Assembly: GCA_900545455.1 (NCBI GenBank)
Contig: UQZF01000023.1
Span: forward strand, 1-23,217
Source of the DNA: an uncultured Eubacteriales bacterium
Lineage (GTDB): Bacteria; Bacillota; Clostridia; Lachnospirales; Lachnospiraceae
DNA: 23,217 bases
Direction: 5' to 3'
A program made the position numbers and the translations under genes. A model generated the notes under the pieces. The model worked only from the letters and a program-made list of their open reading frames with translations. It had not been told where the DNA came from and made no database searches. Shown in pieces: positions 1-8,015 of the stretch. How positions within the stretch are numbered: position 1 is the first letter of the stretch; every line of letters begins with the position of its first letter.

Positions 1-1457
1 CGATTGGTGAGCTGGTTTTAAAGGAAATTCGTGCCAGAATCGGATTTTTGATGGATGTCGGTCTGGACTATCTGACTCTGTCCAGAGCAGCAGGCTCTCT
101 GTCCGGTGGCGAGGCCCAGCGGATTCGTCTGGCAACGCAGATTGGCTCCGGTCTGGTAGGCGTTGTCTACATCCTAGATGAGCCGAGCATCGGCCTTCAC
201 CAGAGGGACAATGACAAGCTGTTGTCGGCGCTCATGAAGCTCAGGGATTTGGGGAATACGCTTATCGTGGTTGAGCACGATGAGGACACCATGCGTGCTG
301 CGGATTACATTGTGGATATAGGTCCGGCGGCAGGTGAGCACGGCGGTGAGGTTATCGCCACGGGAACAGCCGAGGAGATAATGCAGAATGAAAATTCAAT
401 CACCGGAGCTTATTTAAGCGGCAGACGCAAGATACTTGTGCCCGAAGAACGCCGTAAGCCTACAGGCTATCTCACGATTAAGGGCGCGAGACAGAACAAT
501 CTTAAGAACATAGATGTCGATATACCTCTCGGCATATTTACCTGTATTACAGGTGTGAGCGGTTCGGGTAAGAGCAGTCTTGTGAATGAGATTCTCTACA
601 AGAGACTTGCGCGCGATTTGAACAGAGCCAGAACAATACCGGGCGAGCATGATGATATTATAGGAATAGATAAGCTTGACAAGGTCATTGCAATTGATCA
701 GTCGCCAATCGGAAGAACTCCGCGTTCCAACCCTGCAACCTACACGGGTGCATTTGATTTGATCAGGGATTTGTTCGCGTCGACATCCGATGCCAAGGCA
801 AGGGGCTACTCCAAGGGAAGATTCAGCTTCAATGTAAAGGGAGGACGCTGCGAGGCCTGCGGAGGAGACGGAATAATCAAGATTGAGATGCACTTCCTGC
901 CGGATGTGTATGTTCCTTGTGAGGTCTGCGGAGGCAAGCGTTACAACAGAGAGACACTTGAAGTAAAGTACAAGGGAAAGAGCATTTACGATGTACTCAA
1001 CATGACGGTTGAGGAGGCTGTGAAGTTCTTCGAGAATGTTCCTTCAATCAGAAGAAAGATAGAGACCATGAATGAGGTCGGTCTGTCCTACATCAGGTTA
1101 GGACAGCCGTCCACAGAGCTTTCCGGTGGTGAGGCGCAGAGAATCAAGCTTGCAACCGAGCTCAGCAGACGTGGAACCGGAAAGACAATATATATTCTTG
1201 ATGAGCCTACGACGGGACTTCACTTTGCAGATGTCCACAAGCTTGTCGACATTCTTAGGAGACTCTCGGACAGCGGCAACACCGTTGTGGTAATCGAGCA
1301 CAACCTCGACGTGATAAAGACAGCCGACTATATAATCGACATCGGACCTGAGGGTGGTGAAGGCGGCGGAACCGTGATAGCCAAGGGAACACCGGAGGAG
1401 GTTGCGAAGAATAAGAAGTCCTATACGGGGCAGTTCGTGAAGAAATATTTAAAATAA
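1..1457 (+). CDS. uvrA: UvrA, excinuclease ABC subunit A (C-terminal half, 5' end outside window)
   Basis: UvrA is the damage-sensing ATPase of UvrABC nucleotide excision repair; it scans DNA as a dimer and loads UvrB. The reading frame is open from base 3, so the gene begins upstream; about 484 of the usual ~940 residues are visible. In order I see the signature of the first ATPase domain (LSGGEAQRIRLA) with its Walker B (YILDEPSIGLH), the second Walker A (GVSGSGKSS), a zinc module with two CxxC pairs (CEACGG and CEVCGG), and the second signature (LSGGEAQRIKLA) with Walker B (YILDEPTTGLH). The protein ends normally in a lysine-rich tail. The upstream gene, probably uvrB, is not visible. Identification is certain; only the 5' boundary is unknown. 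Confidence 0.98.
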   Translation, partial: IGELVLKEIRARIGFLMDVGLDYLTLSRAAGSLSGGEAQRIRLATQIGSGLVGVVYILDEPSIGLHQRDNDKLLSALMKLRDLGNTLIVVEHDEDTMRAADYIVDIGPAAGEHGGEVIATGTAEEIMQNENSITGAYLSGRRKILVPEERRKPTGYLTIKGARQNNLKNIDVDIPLGIFTCITGVSGSGKSSLVNEILYKRLARDLNRARTIPGEHDDIIGIDKLDKVIAIDQSPIGRTPRSNPATYTGAFDLIRDLFASTSDAKARGYSKGRFSFNVKGGRCEACGGDGIIKIEMHFLPDVYVPCEVCGGKRYNRETLEVKYKGKSIYDVLNMTVEEAVKFFENVPSIRRKIETMNEVGLSYIRLGQPSTELSGGEAQRIKLATELSRRGTGKTIYILDEPTTGLHFADVHKLVDILRRLSDSGNTVVVIEHNLDVIKTADYIIDIGPEGGEGGGTVIAKGTPEEVAKNKKSYTGQFVKKYLK

Positions 1458-1556
1458 CAATTAAATAATATCTTTGAGTGCATAATGAGACTTTATATTT
1501 ATGTGCATCGGCTCCATTGTACGAAGCAAGATGGTCTTAACATCATACGCTTCCCC

Positions 1557-1664
1557 CACAGAACAGGCAAAAGAGAAGGATATAATCCTCTCTGCGATTT
1601 AACGGACATATATGTCAGTCCGTGTAAGCAGTGAGGATTATATCCTTCTTTTGCCGTCGGTGTG
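1557..1664. terminator. Nested long palindrome between convergent genes, probable bidirectional terminator
   Basis: Arms 1566-1590 and 1633-1655 pair over 23 bp with a 2-base bulge. Inside them CTGC (1592-1595) pairs with GCAG (1628-1631), and ACGGAC (1602-1607) with GTCCGT (1618-1623). CACA (1557-1560) and TGTG (1661-1664) can extend the base. The outer arms carry AAAAG on the left and CTTTT on the right, the usual form of a terminator that works both ways. It lies between the uvrA stop and the stop of the opposing Fe-S gene. The 42-nt interior is unusually long for a terminator, so a small immobile palindromic repeat element is an alternative. Confidence 0.6.
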
Positions 1665-1669
1665 AGGTC

Positions 1670-2470
1670 TCACTCCAGTATCTCCCCATCCGATGAAATC
1701 GTATACACCTGCCATGGTATGAACTTTCCGCTTGCCTTTAGTGCGTTCTTAGCGGCATTTTCAATACCTCCGCAGCAAGGAACCTCCATGCGTACGATGG
1801 TCACGCTCTTGATATTGTTGTTGGCAATTATCTGTGTGAGCTTTTCGGTGTAGTCCACGTCATCAAGTTTCGGACAGCCGATAACGGTGATGTGATTTTT
1901 TATAAAACGCTTATGGAAGTTGCCGTATGCATAGGCGGTACAGTCTGCTGCGATGAGAAGATTTGCATTGTCAAAGTATGGGGCACATACAGGGACGAGC
2001 TTAATCTGAACAGGCCACTGTGAGAGCATGCTTGTGTTTGGCTCGTTGTCCTGAGCGGAGGCATCGGAGCCTGCTGCGGATGCGGTGCTTACGGAGCTGT
2101 CAGCCGACGCGCTGTGCGATATAACCCTTGCGCGTGAACCCGGGCATCCGTGGAATACAGGTGCAGTGCCATGAATAGAGGAGGTATTTGAGGATGAAGC
2201 ATTTCCGTGAGCAGCATCTGATGCGGACTGCTTTGCAGCCTTTGAGGCGAGAACGGCAGCTTCGTCGTAGGCAGGAGCCTCGCGCTGCTCAAAGTGTATA
2301 GCGTTAACAGGGCAGGCAGGGAGGCAGTCGCCGAGACCGTCACAATAGTGCTCGCGTACAAGCTTTGCTTTGCCATCTATAATATCGATGGCACCCTCGT
2401 GGCAGGCGGTGGCACACAGACCACAGCCCGTGCACTTTTCTTCGTCAATCTTAATAATCTGTCTTATCAT
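1670..2470 (-). CDS. Ferredoxin-like 4Fe-4S protein (FrdX/Hcp-associated type)
   Basis: This 266-residue protein is predicted cytosolic, with an N-terminal bacterial ferredoxin domain (1-60). The first cluster motif is complete: Cys13, 16, 19 and 23. The second has Cys43, 49 and 53 followed by Pro, but Leu46 stands where the second Cys is expected. Residues about 72-148 are a Ser/Ala-rich, low-complexity linker interrupted by FHGCPGSRARVI (106-117). The C-terminal domain (~150-266) contains VIGCPKLDD, a PCCGG motif (231-235) and no transmembrane segment. Proteins of this kind occur widely in clostridia beside Crp/Fnr regulators, often near the hybrid-cluster protein gene hcp; hcp is not in this window. 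A role in electron transfer or nitrosative/redox stress is inferred from that association. The start is supported by AAGGAG seven bases before the ATG. Confidence 0.85.
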   Translation of the reverse strand: MIRQIIKIDEEKCTGCGLCATACHEGAIDIIDGKAKLVREHYCDGLGDCLPACPVNAIHFEQREAPAYDEAAVLASKAAKQSASDAAHGNASSSNTSSIHGTAPVFHGCPGSRARVISHSASADSSVSTASAAGSDASAQDNEPNTSMLSQWPVQIKLVPVCAPYFDNANLLIAADCTAYAYGNFHKRFIKNHITVIGCPKLDDVDYTEKLTQIIANNNIKSVTIVRMEVPCCGGIENAAKNALKASGKFIPWQVYTISSDGEILE

Positions 2471-2491
2471 ATTTTTTCTCCTTTATACCTG

Positions 2492-2507
2492 TTGGCGGAA
2501 TTGCCAA
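2492..2507. promoter_or_regulatory. Inverted repeat in the Fe-S gene leader
   Basis: TTGGC and GCCAA flank a 6-base AT-rich centre. The site lies 22-37 bases upstream of the Fe-S protein start codon, downstream of the proposed -10 at 2539-2544, so it would be transcribed. It could be an operator or a short 5' leader hairpin; the sequence does not decide between these. Confidence 0.35.
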
Positions 2508-2522
2508 TAAGTGAATTATTCA

Positions 2523-2551
2523 TTGATTTTATCTGTCCATAATAATATAAT
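2523..2551 (+). promoter_or_regulatory. Sigma-A-type promoter of the Crp/Fnr regulator gene
   Basis: TTGATT (2523-2528) and TATAAT (2546-2551) are separated by 17 bp. Transcription would begin near 2558, about 90 bases before the preferred start codon at 2649. The palindrome at 2567-2580 then falls just downstream of the start site, where a bound protein would block transcription. Confidence 0.6.
2539..2544 (-). promoter_or_regulatory. -10 element of the Fe-S protein gene (activator-dependent type)
   Basis: On the minus strand this reads TATTAT, five of six matches to the -10 consensus. A start site near 2532 would place the centre of the 2567-2580 palindrome at about -41.5, the class II activator position typical of Crp/Fnr proteins. 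No good -35 is visible, which fits an activator-dependent promoter. The geometry is read from sequence; use in the cell is inferred. Confidence 0.45.
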
Positions 2552-2566
2552 AAAATGTATAAATCG

Positions 2567-2580
2567 GTTGTAATTACAAC
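2567..2580. promoter_or_regulatory. Perfect 14-bp palindrome, probable Crp/Fnr-type operator
   Basis: GTTGTAATTACAAC is perfectly self-complementary, and its TTGT...ACAA ends resemble operators of the Crp/Fnr superfamily. It lies between two divergent genes, one encoding such a regulator, so the adjacent protein is the natural candidate ligand. It is placed near -41.5 for the Fe-S gene and at about +9 to +22 for the regulator gene. Binding is inferred. Confidence 0.6.
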
Positions 2581-2648
2581 AAAAAGATTAAAGCTTTTGA
2601 AGTATGTTAAAGAGCAGGAACGCTCAGAAATGGGGAATTATAAGTATT

Positions 2649-3308
2649 ATGCAGGAATATGGAGGAATGATTAAAAAGCTTCCGCTGTTTGCAGAATTGT
2701 CCGGTGAGGAAATAGAAAAGCTGCTCGATGACTGCAAGGCGTATGTGAGAAATGTGCGTCAGGGTGACGGAATTGTACGGGTTGGTGTTAAAGTCCCGGG
2801 AATCGGGGTGCTGCTCTCCGGAAGTGCAAGAATTGTGAAGGATGATTTCTGGGGAAATTCCACTATGCTGGCGCATCTTGAATGCGGGGATATTTTTGGC
2901 GAGGCGTTTGCCTGTTCGGGATGCCCTGCTACGGTGGATGTATATGCGGAAAGCGATTTGAAAATATTATGGCTCCCTTATAAAGAGCTTGTGGAGGCTG
3001 ATGTCAGGGGAGTTGTAAACGGAAAACTGGTGTATATGTTTGCCAGAAAGAACGTGTTTCTTACAGACAGAATTGAACATCTTTCGCAGAGAACGCTCAA
3101 GGAAAAGATACTTTCTTATCTTAAAGAACAAGCTCTTGAGGCGGGGAGCAGCAGCTTTACGATAAGCTTTGACAGAGCGGGCATGGCAGATTACCTCGCG
3201 GCAGACAGAAGCGCGCTGTCGGCGATGCTCGGTAAGCTGAAAAAAGAGGGAATCATTGATTTTCATAAGAACAGCTTCACGCTGTTAAAAACAGAACAGG
3301 ATGAATGA
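2649..3308 (+). CDS. Crp/Fnr-family transcriptional regulator (HcpR-like candidate)
   Basis: This is a 219-residue cytosolic DNA-binding protein. The N-terminal half (~7-115) is a cyclic-nucleotide-binding-type beta barrel, with KLPLF near the start and a GDIFGEAF segment typical of the family. A long dimerisation helix follows (RIEHLSQRTLKEKIL...), then a C-terminal winged helix (DRAGMADYLAADRSALSAML) ending in GIIDFHKNSFTLL. There is no FNR-style N-terminal Cys cluster; the Cys residues in ECGDIFGEAFACSGC are scattered. The effector is therefore unknown; heme or NO sensing, as in HcpR, is only a suggestion from the ferredoxin neighbour. The frame is open to ATG 2604, but homology to the family begins near MQEYGGMIKKLPLF, so ATG 2649 or 2667 (AGGA at 2653-2656) is more likely. 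The divergent partner is the Fe-S protein. Confidence 0.85.
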   Translation: MQEYGGMIKKLPLFAELSGEEIEKLLDDCKAYVRNVRQGDGIVRVGVKVPGIGVLLSGSARIVKDDFWGNSTMLAHLECGDIFGEAFACSGCPATVDVYAESDLKILWLPYKELVEADVRGVVNGKLVYMFARKNVFLTDRIEHLSQRTLKEKILSYLKEQALEAGSSSFTISFDRAGMADYLAADRSALSAMLGKLKKEGIIDFHKNSFTLLKTEQDE

Positions 3309-3395
3309 AACCGAACAGAACGAATAAGACGGGACGGAAAATCAGCGGCGGATAACAGATAAGAAGCCGCAAGGTATTTGGAAAAGAGGATAAGT

Positions 3396-4511
3396 ATGAG
3401 AATAGGATTTGACTGTGCCAAACTTGTGAAGGGTACAAGCAAAAGTATAGGAATATATAATATAACCAAGTCTGTTGTTGTGAGGCTGGCAAAACAGCTT
3501 CCGAAAGAACATCAGCTTGTTGTGATAGGAAATGAGAATAATAGGGAAGATTTTGCGGTGGATGGAGTTGAGTTCCACTCTGTTAACCTGGATATTAACA
3601 GCACGAAGGCAATTCTTCTGTGGGAGACCGTGAAAGTTAACTCATATATTAAGAAGCTGAGGCTTGATGAGATTGTATTCCCGCGAGGATTTACATCACT
3701 GTTCTGTCCGGTGAAGGATGTAATCATTGTACATGATTTGATACCTTTTTATTATGACAAGCATTTCCCGGGAGTGCTCAACAAGGTGCAGAACGCCTAT
3801 GTTATGATGAGAATGAAGAGCTCCATAAGGACGGCTGACAAAATTATAACAATATCGGAGTACTCCAAGAAGGATATTTTGAAGGTTGTTCCGAAGGCTG
3901 AAAAGAAGGTGAACGTCATACTTCACGGCTATGAAGCGCACAACGGCGAGATTGAGGAGGTAAAGGATGCACCCGAGAATTATTTTTATGGGATAACCTC
4001 GAAGCTTCCGCACAAGAACGCCGTGGGACTTATAAAGGCGTATATAGCGTATTACAAAATGACCGAGAAGCCTTACGACCTTGTGGTGGCGGGACTGCCA
4101 TCGCTGTCGGTGGTCGAGGGCGAGCTTGGCTGTGAGATACCCGATGAGGTGAGAGCGCATATCCACTGTAACAAATTTATGGACGATAAGAGATTCTACT
4201 CGCTGTTCGCACACGCGAAGGGCTTCGTGTTTTTGTCGAGGATAGAGGGCTTCGGACTTCCGCCGCTGGAGGCGATGGAGCTGGGTGTTCCCGTGGTGTG
4301 CTCGAACGCGACCTCGCTCCCTGAGGTGGTGAGGGATGCTGGGCTTCTGGTAAATCCCGAGGATGCCGATGAGGCTGCGAGGGCTATGAAGCGCATAACC
4401 GAGGAGCCGAAGCTTGCGCAAGAGCTGATTGAAAAGGGCTATGCAAATCTCAGAGACTTTAACTGGGAGGAGCGCATAGAGAGATATATTGAGGTTTTGA
4501 CATCAAAATAG
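3396..4511 (+). CDS. GT4-family glycosyltransferase
   Basis: A 371-residue GT-B fold retaining glycosyltransferase that moves a sugar from a nucleotide donor to an unknown acceptor. The N-terminal domain has IVHDLIPFYY and the IITISEYSKKDIL helix common in cell-surface polysaccharide transferases. The C-terminal donor domain has SRIEGFGLPPLEAMELGVPVV, in which Glu284 and Glu292 form the E-x7-E motif, followed by SLPEVVRDAGLLVNP. No signal peptide or transmembrane helix is evident. ATG 3396 is preferred over the TTG at 3378, because AGAGGA (3385-3390) lies five bases before it. It stands alone rather than within an obvious capsule cluster and is followed after 27 bases by an Mbeg1-like hydrolase. 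The sugar and acceptor cannot be told from sequence. Confidence 0.9.
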   Translation: MRIGFDCAKLVKGTSKSIGIYNITKSVVVRLAKQLPKEHQLVVIGNENNREDFAVDGVEFHSVNLDINSTKAILLWETVKVNSYIKKLRLDEIVFPRGFTSLFCPVKDVIIVHDLIPFYYDKHFPGVLNKVQNAYVMMRMKSSIRTADKIITISEYSKKDILKVVPKAEKKVNVILHGYEAHNGEIEEVKDAPENYFYGITSKLPHKNAVGLIKAYIAYYKMTEKPYDLVVAGLPSLSVVEGELGCEIPDEVRAHIHCNKFMDDKRFYSLFAHAKGFVFLSRIEGFGLPPLEAMELGVPVVCSNATSLPEVVRDAGLLVNPEDADEAARAMKRITEEPKLAQELIEKGYANLRDFNWEERIERYIEVLTSK

Positions 4512-4538
4512 ATAACCGCATTTTAGGAGGTGTGGCGT

Positions 4539-5678
4539 ATGATGACAGGAAACATAATGGATTATCTTGAATGGTACGGGGACTTTGATTTTTCGGTGCT
4601 TCCGTTCAACGAGGTGGACAACCTCATACTTGCGGAGCTGAGCTATGCGAGCCTTGACAGGATTGTGCCGGAGCCGCAGCTCGGAAGAAAGATAGAGGGA
4701 GTTTCGGTGAGCGAGGCGGCATCGCGTCTCAGGGCAAGCGGAAGAGTGGAAAGAAGCTGCAAGCTTGAACAAAATGCAGGCTTTCTTCTGTACGAGATGG
4801 CTAAAGGAAAAAGATTTTCGGATGCGGTGCTCGGAGCGTATGTCGACAAGCATGATTTTGAAAATCAGGAGCAGTTCTCGGCACTCCATGTTTATCTGCC
4901 GGATGACACGATTTTCGTCTCATACTCGGGAACGGATGACACGATACTCGGCTGGAAAGAGGACTTGAACATGGCTTACCAGATGCCTGTGCCGTCGCAG
5001 GAGGAGGCTGTCGAGTACCTTGAAAAGACAATTCCTCAGGACGGAAGAAAAATCCGAATCGGAGGGCATTCTAAGGGCGGCAACCTCGCGATATACGCGT
5101 CGGTGATGTGCTACGACAGGCTGAAAAGAAGAATCACGGAGATATATAACAACGACGGCCCTGGATTTCTCGAGTCGATGCTTGAGAAGGAATCGTATAT
5201 TGAGATAAAGGACAGAATAAGAACCATCGTGCCCGAAACCTCCATTGTCGGAATGCTCCTAGAGCACGGCGACAGCTACGAGGTGGTAAAGAGCGTGAGC
5301 AAGGGAATCATGCAGCACGACGGGCTCAGTTGGCAGGTGTACAAAAACGGATTTGTGAAGCTTGACGAGCGCTCCAAGGAAAGTCTCGTGATTGATGACA
5401 CGCTGAGAACATGGATTATGGGGCTTGACGACGAGGAGAGAGTTGCGTTTGTGGACGCGGTATATGAGCTTTTGACCAAGGCGGGGATAAGATACCTTTC
5501 AGACCTTGAACAGTACAAGAACGTGATGCTCAACAACATGGCAAAGGAAATGTTTTCGTTAGAGCCAGACAAGGCTAAGATGATGAGAAGGATTACAAGG
5601 GCACTCATAAGCGAGTACGGGCGCAATATTGTAAAGAAAATCAGAGGTGATAAGCGTGAAAAAGATAACGGTATATGA
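4539..5678 (+). CDS. Mbeg1-like (DUF2974) alpha/beta-hydrolase
   Basis: A 379-residue protein with the Mbeg1/DUF2974 layout. The N-terminus begins with NIMDYLEWYGDFDFS, a conserved family opening. The nucleophile elbow GGHSKGGNLAIYA places Ser178 as the catalytic nucleophile; the segment just before it (TIFVSYSGTDDTILGWKEDL) is the usual lipase-like core. Family members are predicted esterases or lipases of unknown substrate. No signal peptide is visible, so it is probably cytosolic. AGGAGG (4525-4530) lies eight bases before ATG 4539; the GTG at 4530 overlaps that site and is unlikely to be the start. Its 3' end overlaps the next gene by 23 bases, suggesting co-translation with the arabinofuranosidase. 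A sugar-ester deacylation role alongside it is conjecture. Confidence 0.85.
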   Translation: MMTGNIMDYLEWYGDFDFSVLPFNEVDNLILAELSYASLDRIVPEPQLGRKIEGVSVSEAASRLRASGRVERSCKLEQNAGFLLYEMAKGKRFSDAVLGAYVDKHDFENQEQFSALHVYLPDDTIFVSYSGTDDTILGWKEDLNMAYQMPVPSQEEAVEYLEKTIPQDGRKIRIGGHSKGGNLAIYASVMCYDRLKRRITEIYNNDGPGFLESMLEKESYIEIKDRIRTIVPETSIVGMLLEHGDSYEVVKSVSKGIMQHDGLSWQVYKNGFVKLDERSKESLVIDDTLRTWIMGLDDEERVAFVDAVYELLTKAGIRYLSDLEQYKNVMLNNMAKEMFSLEPDKAKMMRRITRALISEYGRNIVKKIRGDKREKDNGI

Positions 5679-7986
5679 GAATGAAGTGACAAAGGAGCTT
5701 GGCGATCTGTTCGGAATATTCTTTGAGGACATCAACCATGCGGCTGACGGAGGTCTGTACGCGGAGCTTGTGCAGAACCGCTCGTTTGAGTTTGCACCTA
5801 TTGACAACAAAAGCTACAACAGCCTTACCGCGTGGGAAAAATCGGACGGAATCGACTGGGAGGTGCGCACCGATGAGCCGCTCAATGAGGAAAATACACA
5901 TTACCTTGTGATAAACGGAAAAGAGGGAGAATATGTAAGAAACCTCGGCTTCAACACGGGAATATGTTTAAAACGTGGCGAAAGGTACGATTTTTCGGTC
6001 TATGCGGCGGTTATGTCGGATGAGTGTGAGAAGCTGCCGCTTAAAATATCGGTCGGGGATGACAACGGAAAGATATTCGCTGAGAGCGAAGTTGTGGTGG
6101 ACTCACACGACTGGAAGAAGTACGGCGCAGAGCTCACAGCCGACGCGGACACGACGGATGGCAGGCTGTATGTGACACTCGCCGCGGACGGAACGGTGAA
6201 GCTTGATATGGTTTCGCTTTTTCCGAGAGACACATTTAAGAACAGAGCCAACGGCATGAGAAAGGACATCGCAGAGACACTTGCGGCGATGAAGCCGCGG
6301 TTCATGAGATTTCCGGGAGGATGTCTGACACACGACGGAAGTCTTGACGACCATGCGCGCAATTCAATGTACAGGTGGAAGAGGACGCTCGGGGATGTTG
6401 AGAAGAGACCTTCATGGAGAAATAACTGGGGGTATAACCAGACGCTCGGACTCGGATATTACGAATATTTCTGCTTCTGCGAGGACATAGGAGCGAAGCC
6501 GCTTCCTGTGCTTCCGGGAGGTTTTAACCCGCATAAGGGCGAGGGCGTGCCGATAGAGGAGCTCGGAGCGTGGGTTGACGACGCACTCGATCTGATTGAA
6601 TTTGCCAACGGTGATACTACTACCGAGTGGGGAGCATTGAGAGCGAAGCTCGGACACGAGAAGCCTTTCGGGCTTGAGTACATAGGAATCGGCAATGAGG
6701 AGATAGGCGCGGGATTTTTTGAGCGATACCCGTATTTTCACAAGGCAATCCGAGAGAAATATCCTGAAATAAAGATAATCAATACGGCAGGCCCGTTTGC
6801 TGTGGGCGAAGGTTACGATGACGGGTGGAGGAGTGCGAGAGAGTACGGATCCGACTTCATAGACGAGCACTATTACAGCTCGCCGGAGTGGTTTATGGCG
6901 AATATGCACCACTATGATGACTATGACGCAAGCGGAACCAAGGTTTTCCTCGGTGAGTACGCATCGTGGGGGAACACCTATTACAATGCACTTGTTGAGG
7001 CGGCATACATGACTCATCTTGAGAAGGCACCTGTCGTAGGACTTGCCTGCTATGCTCCGATGCTTGCGAACGTGGATTACATCAACTGGAAGCCCGATAT
7101 GCTCATGTTTGACAATCACAGGGTTATAAAGACGCCAAATTACCATGTGCAGAAGCTTTTCATGGAAAATCAGGGTGATTATGAGCTGAAAACCAAGCTC
7201 GAGGGGCTTGACGAGGTGATTCACCTCACCGATGAGAAGAATATTGCCGGAAAAATCACGATTATCGGAAATGATATTGACGGAAAAGTCAGTGATGTAA
7301 GGCTGACGGATTTTGCGGGCGGAGGCTTGGAACAGGGCAGGAACGAGGCTCTGTGTGATGCGCTTGAACTCACAACGGCGAATGAGCGACATGAGCTTGC
7401 GGATATTGACAGCGCACATTACAGCATTGAGTTCAAGTTCAGACGTTCGCAGGGCAGAAAAGGCTTTAAGCTCCTGTTTGGCGCACGCGATGAGAAGAAC
7501 TACATCATGTGGGAATTCGGAGGCTGGGACAACTGGGACTGCAACATATCGAGCTTTAAGAACGGAAGAGCCTCGACAATATCGCACAGAATCTTCCATG
7601 TGACGGATGAGGAGTATCTTTTAAGACTCGAGATAGAGGGCAGAAGAATAAGAACCTATGTAAACGGCGAGCTCTACAACGACACGGTCGACCGACTTCC
7701 TGAGCTTGAGGAGATATATGTGGCTGCATCAAAGGACAACGGAGGGAGAACCATTGTGAAACTGGTAAACCTCACGGGATATGAGAAGAACGTGGCAATC
7801 AATATAGAAGGAAGAGACAAGAGTTCGGTGACGGTTCACAATTTATCCGATTGTGCATTCTCTGCCGAGAATACTTTTGAAGAGCCTGACAAGGTGTGCC
7901 CTGCCGTCAAAAAGGAAAAGATTACTCAGAATGAGTACATATATAATGTGAAGCCGCATTCGGTAAATGTGCTTGCTTTTGAGTAA
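5656..7986 (+). CDS. GH51 alpha-L-arabinofuranosidase
   Basis: This enzyme removes terminal alpha-L-arabinofuranosyl residues from arabinan, arabinoxylan or their oligosaccharides, with retention. It has 776 residues and no signal peptide, so it probably acts inside the cell on imported oligosaccharides. The opening LFGIFFEDINHAADGGLYAE is characteristic of GH51, followed by a CBM4-like beta-sandwich region (~90-190) and the catalytic barrel. Glu348 in GIGNEE is the expected acid/base and Glu434 in FLGEYASWGN the expected nucleophile. The C-terminal beta-sandwich (VAASKDNGGRTIVKLVN) is interrupted at about 570-690 by a lectin/LamG-like insert. The GTG start at 5656 is chosen for AGAGGTGA (5643-5650) five bases upstream; it overlaps the hydrolase gene by 23 bases. 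An AEC transporter follows after 29 bases. Confidence 0.95.
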   Translation: MKKITVYENEVTKELGDLFGIFFEDINHAADGGLYAELVQNRSFEFAPIDNKSYNSLTAWEKSDGIDWEVRTDEPLNEENTHYLVINGKEGEYVRNLGFNTGICLKRGERYDFSVYAAVMSDECEKLPLKISVGDDNGKIFAESEVVVDSHDWKKYGAELTADADTTDGRLYVTLAADGTVKLDMVSLFPRDTFKNRANGMRKDIAETLAAMKPRFMRFPGGCLTHDGSLDDHARNSMYRWKRTLGDVEKRPSWRNNWGYNQTLGLGYYEYFCFCEDIGAKPLPVLPGGFNPHKGEGVPIEELGAWVDDALDLIEFANGDTTTEWGALRAKLGHEKPFGLEYIGIGNEEIGAGFFERYPYFHKAIREKYPEIKIINTAGPFAVGEGYDDGWRSAREYGSDFIDEHYYSSPEWFMANMHHYDDYDASGTKVFLGEYASWGNTYYNALVEAAYMTHLEKAPVVGLACYAPMLANVDYINWKPDMLMFDNHRVIKTPNYHVQKLFMENQGDYELKTKLEGLDEVIHLTDEKNIAGKITIIGNDIDGKVSDVRLTDFAGGGLEQGRNEALCDALELTTANERHELADIDSAHYSIEFKFRRSQGRKGFKLLFGARDEKNYIMWEFGGWDNWDCNISSFKNGRASTISHRIFHVTDEEYLLRLEIEGRRIRTYVNGELYNDTVDRLPELEEIYVAASKDNGGRTIVKLVNLTGYEKNVAINIEGRDKSSVTVHNLSDCAFSAENTFEEPDKVCPAVKKEKITQNEYIYNVKPHSVNVLAFE

Positions 7987-8015
7987 AATGATGTTATGAA
8001 TCGGGGAAAATACTG

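Noticed and set aside
3349..3376. GCGGC/GCCGC repeat after the Crp/Fnr gene as a terminator
   Set aside because: The stem is five bases with a long loop and no T run follows.
3696..4421. 241-residue open frame on the minus strand
   Set aside because: It is antisense to the GT4 gene; the composition (His/Arg/Leu rich) is that of a shadow frame.
6412..7599. 395-residue open frame on the minus strand
   Set aside because: It lies wholly inside the GH51 gene in antisense, has no ribosome binding site context or recognisable motif, and mirrors codon bias.
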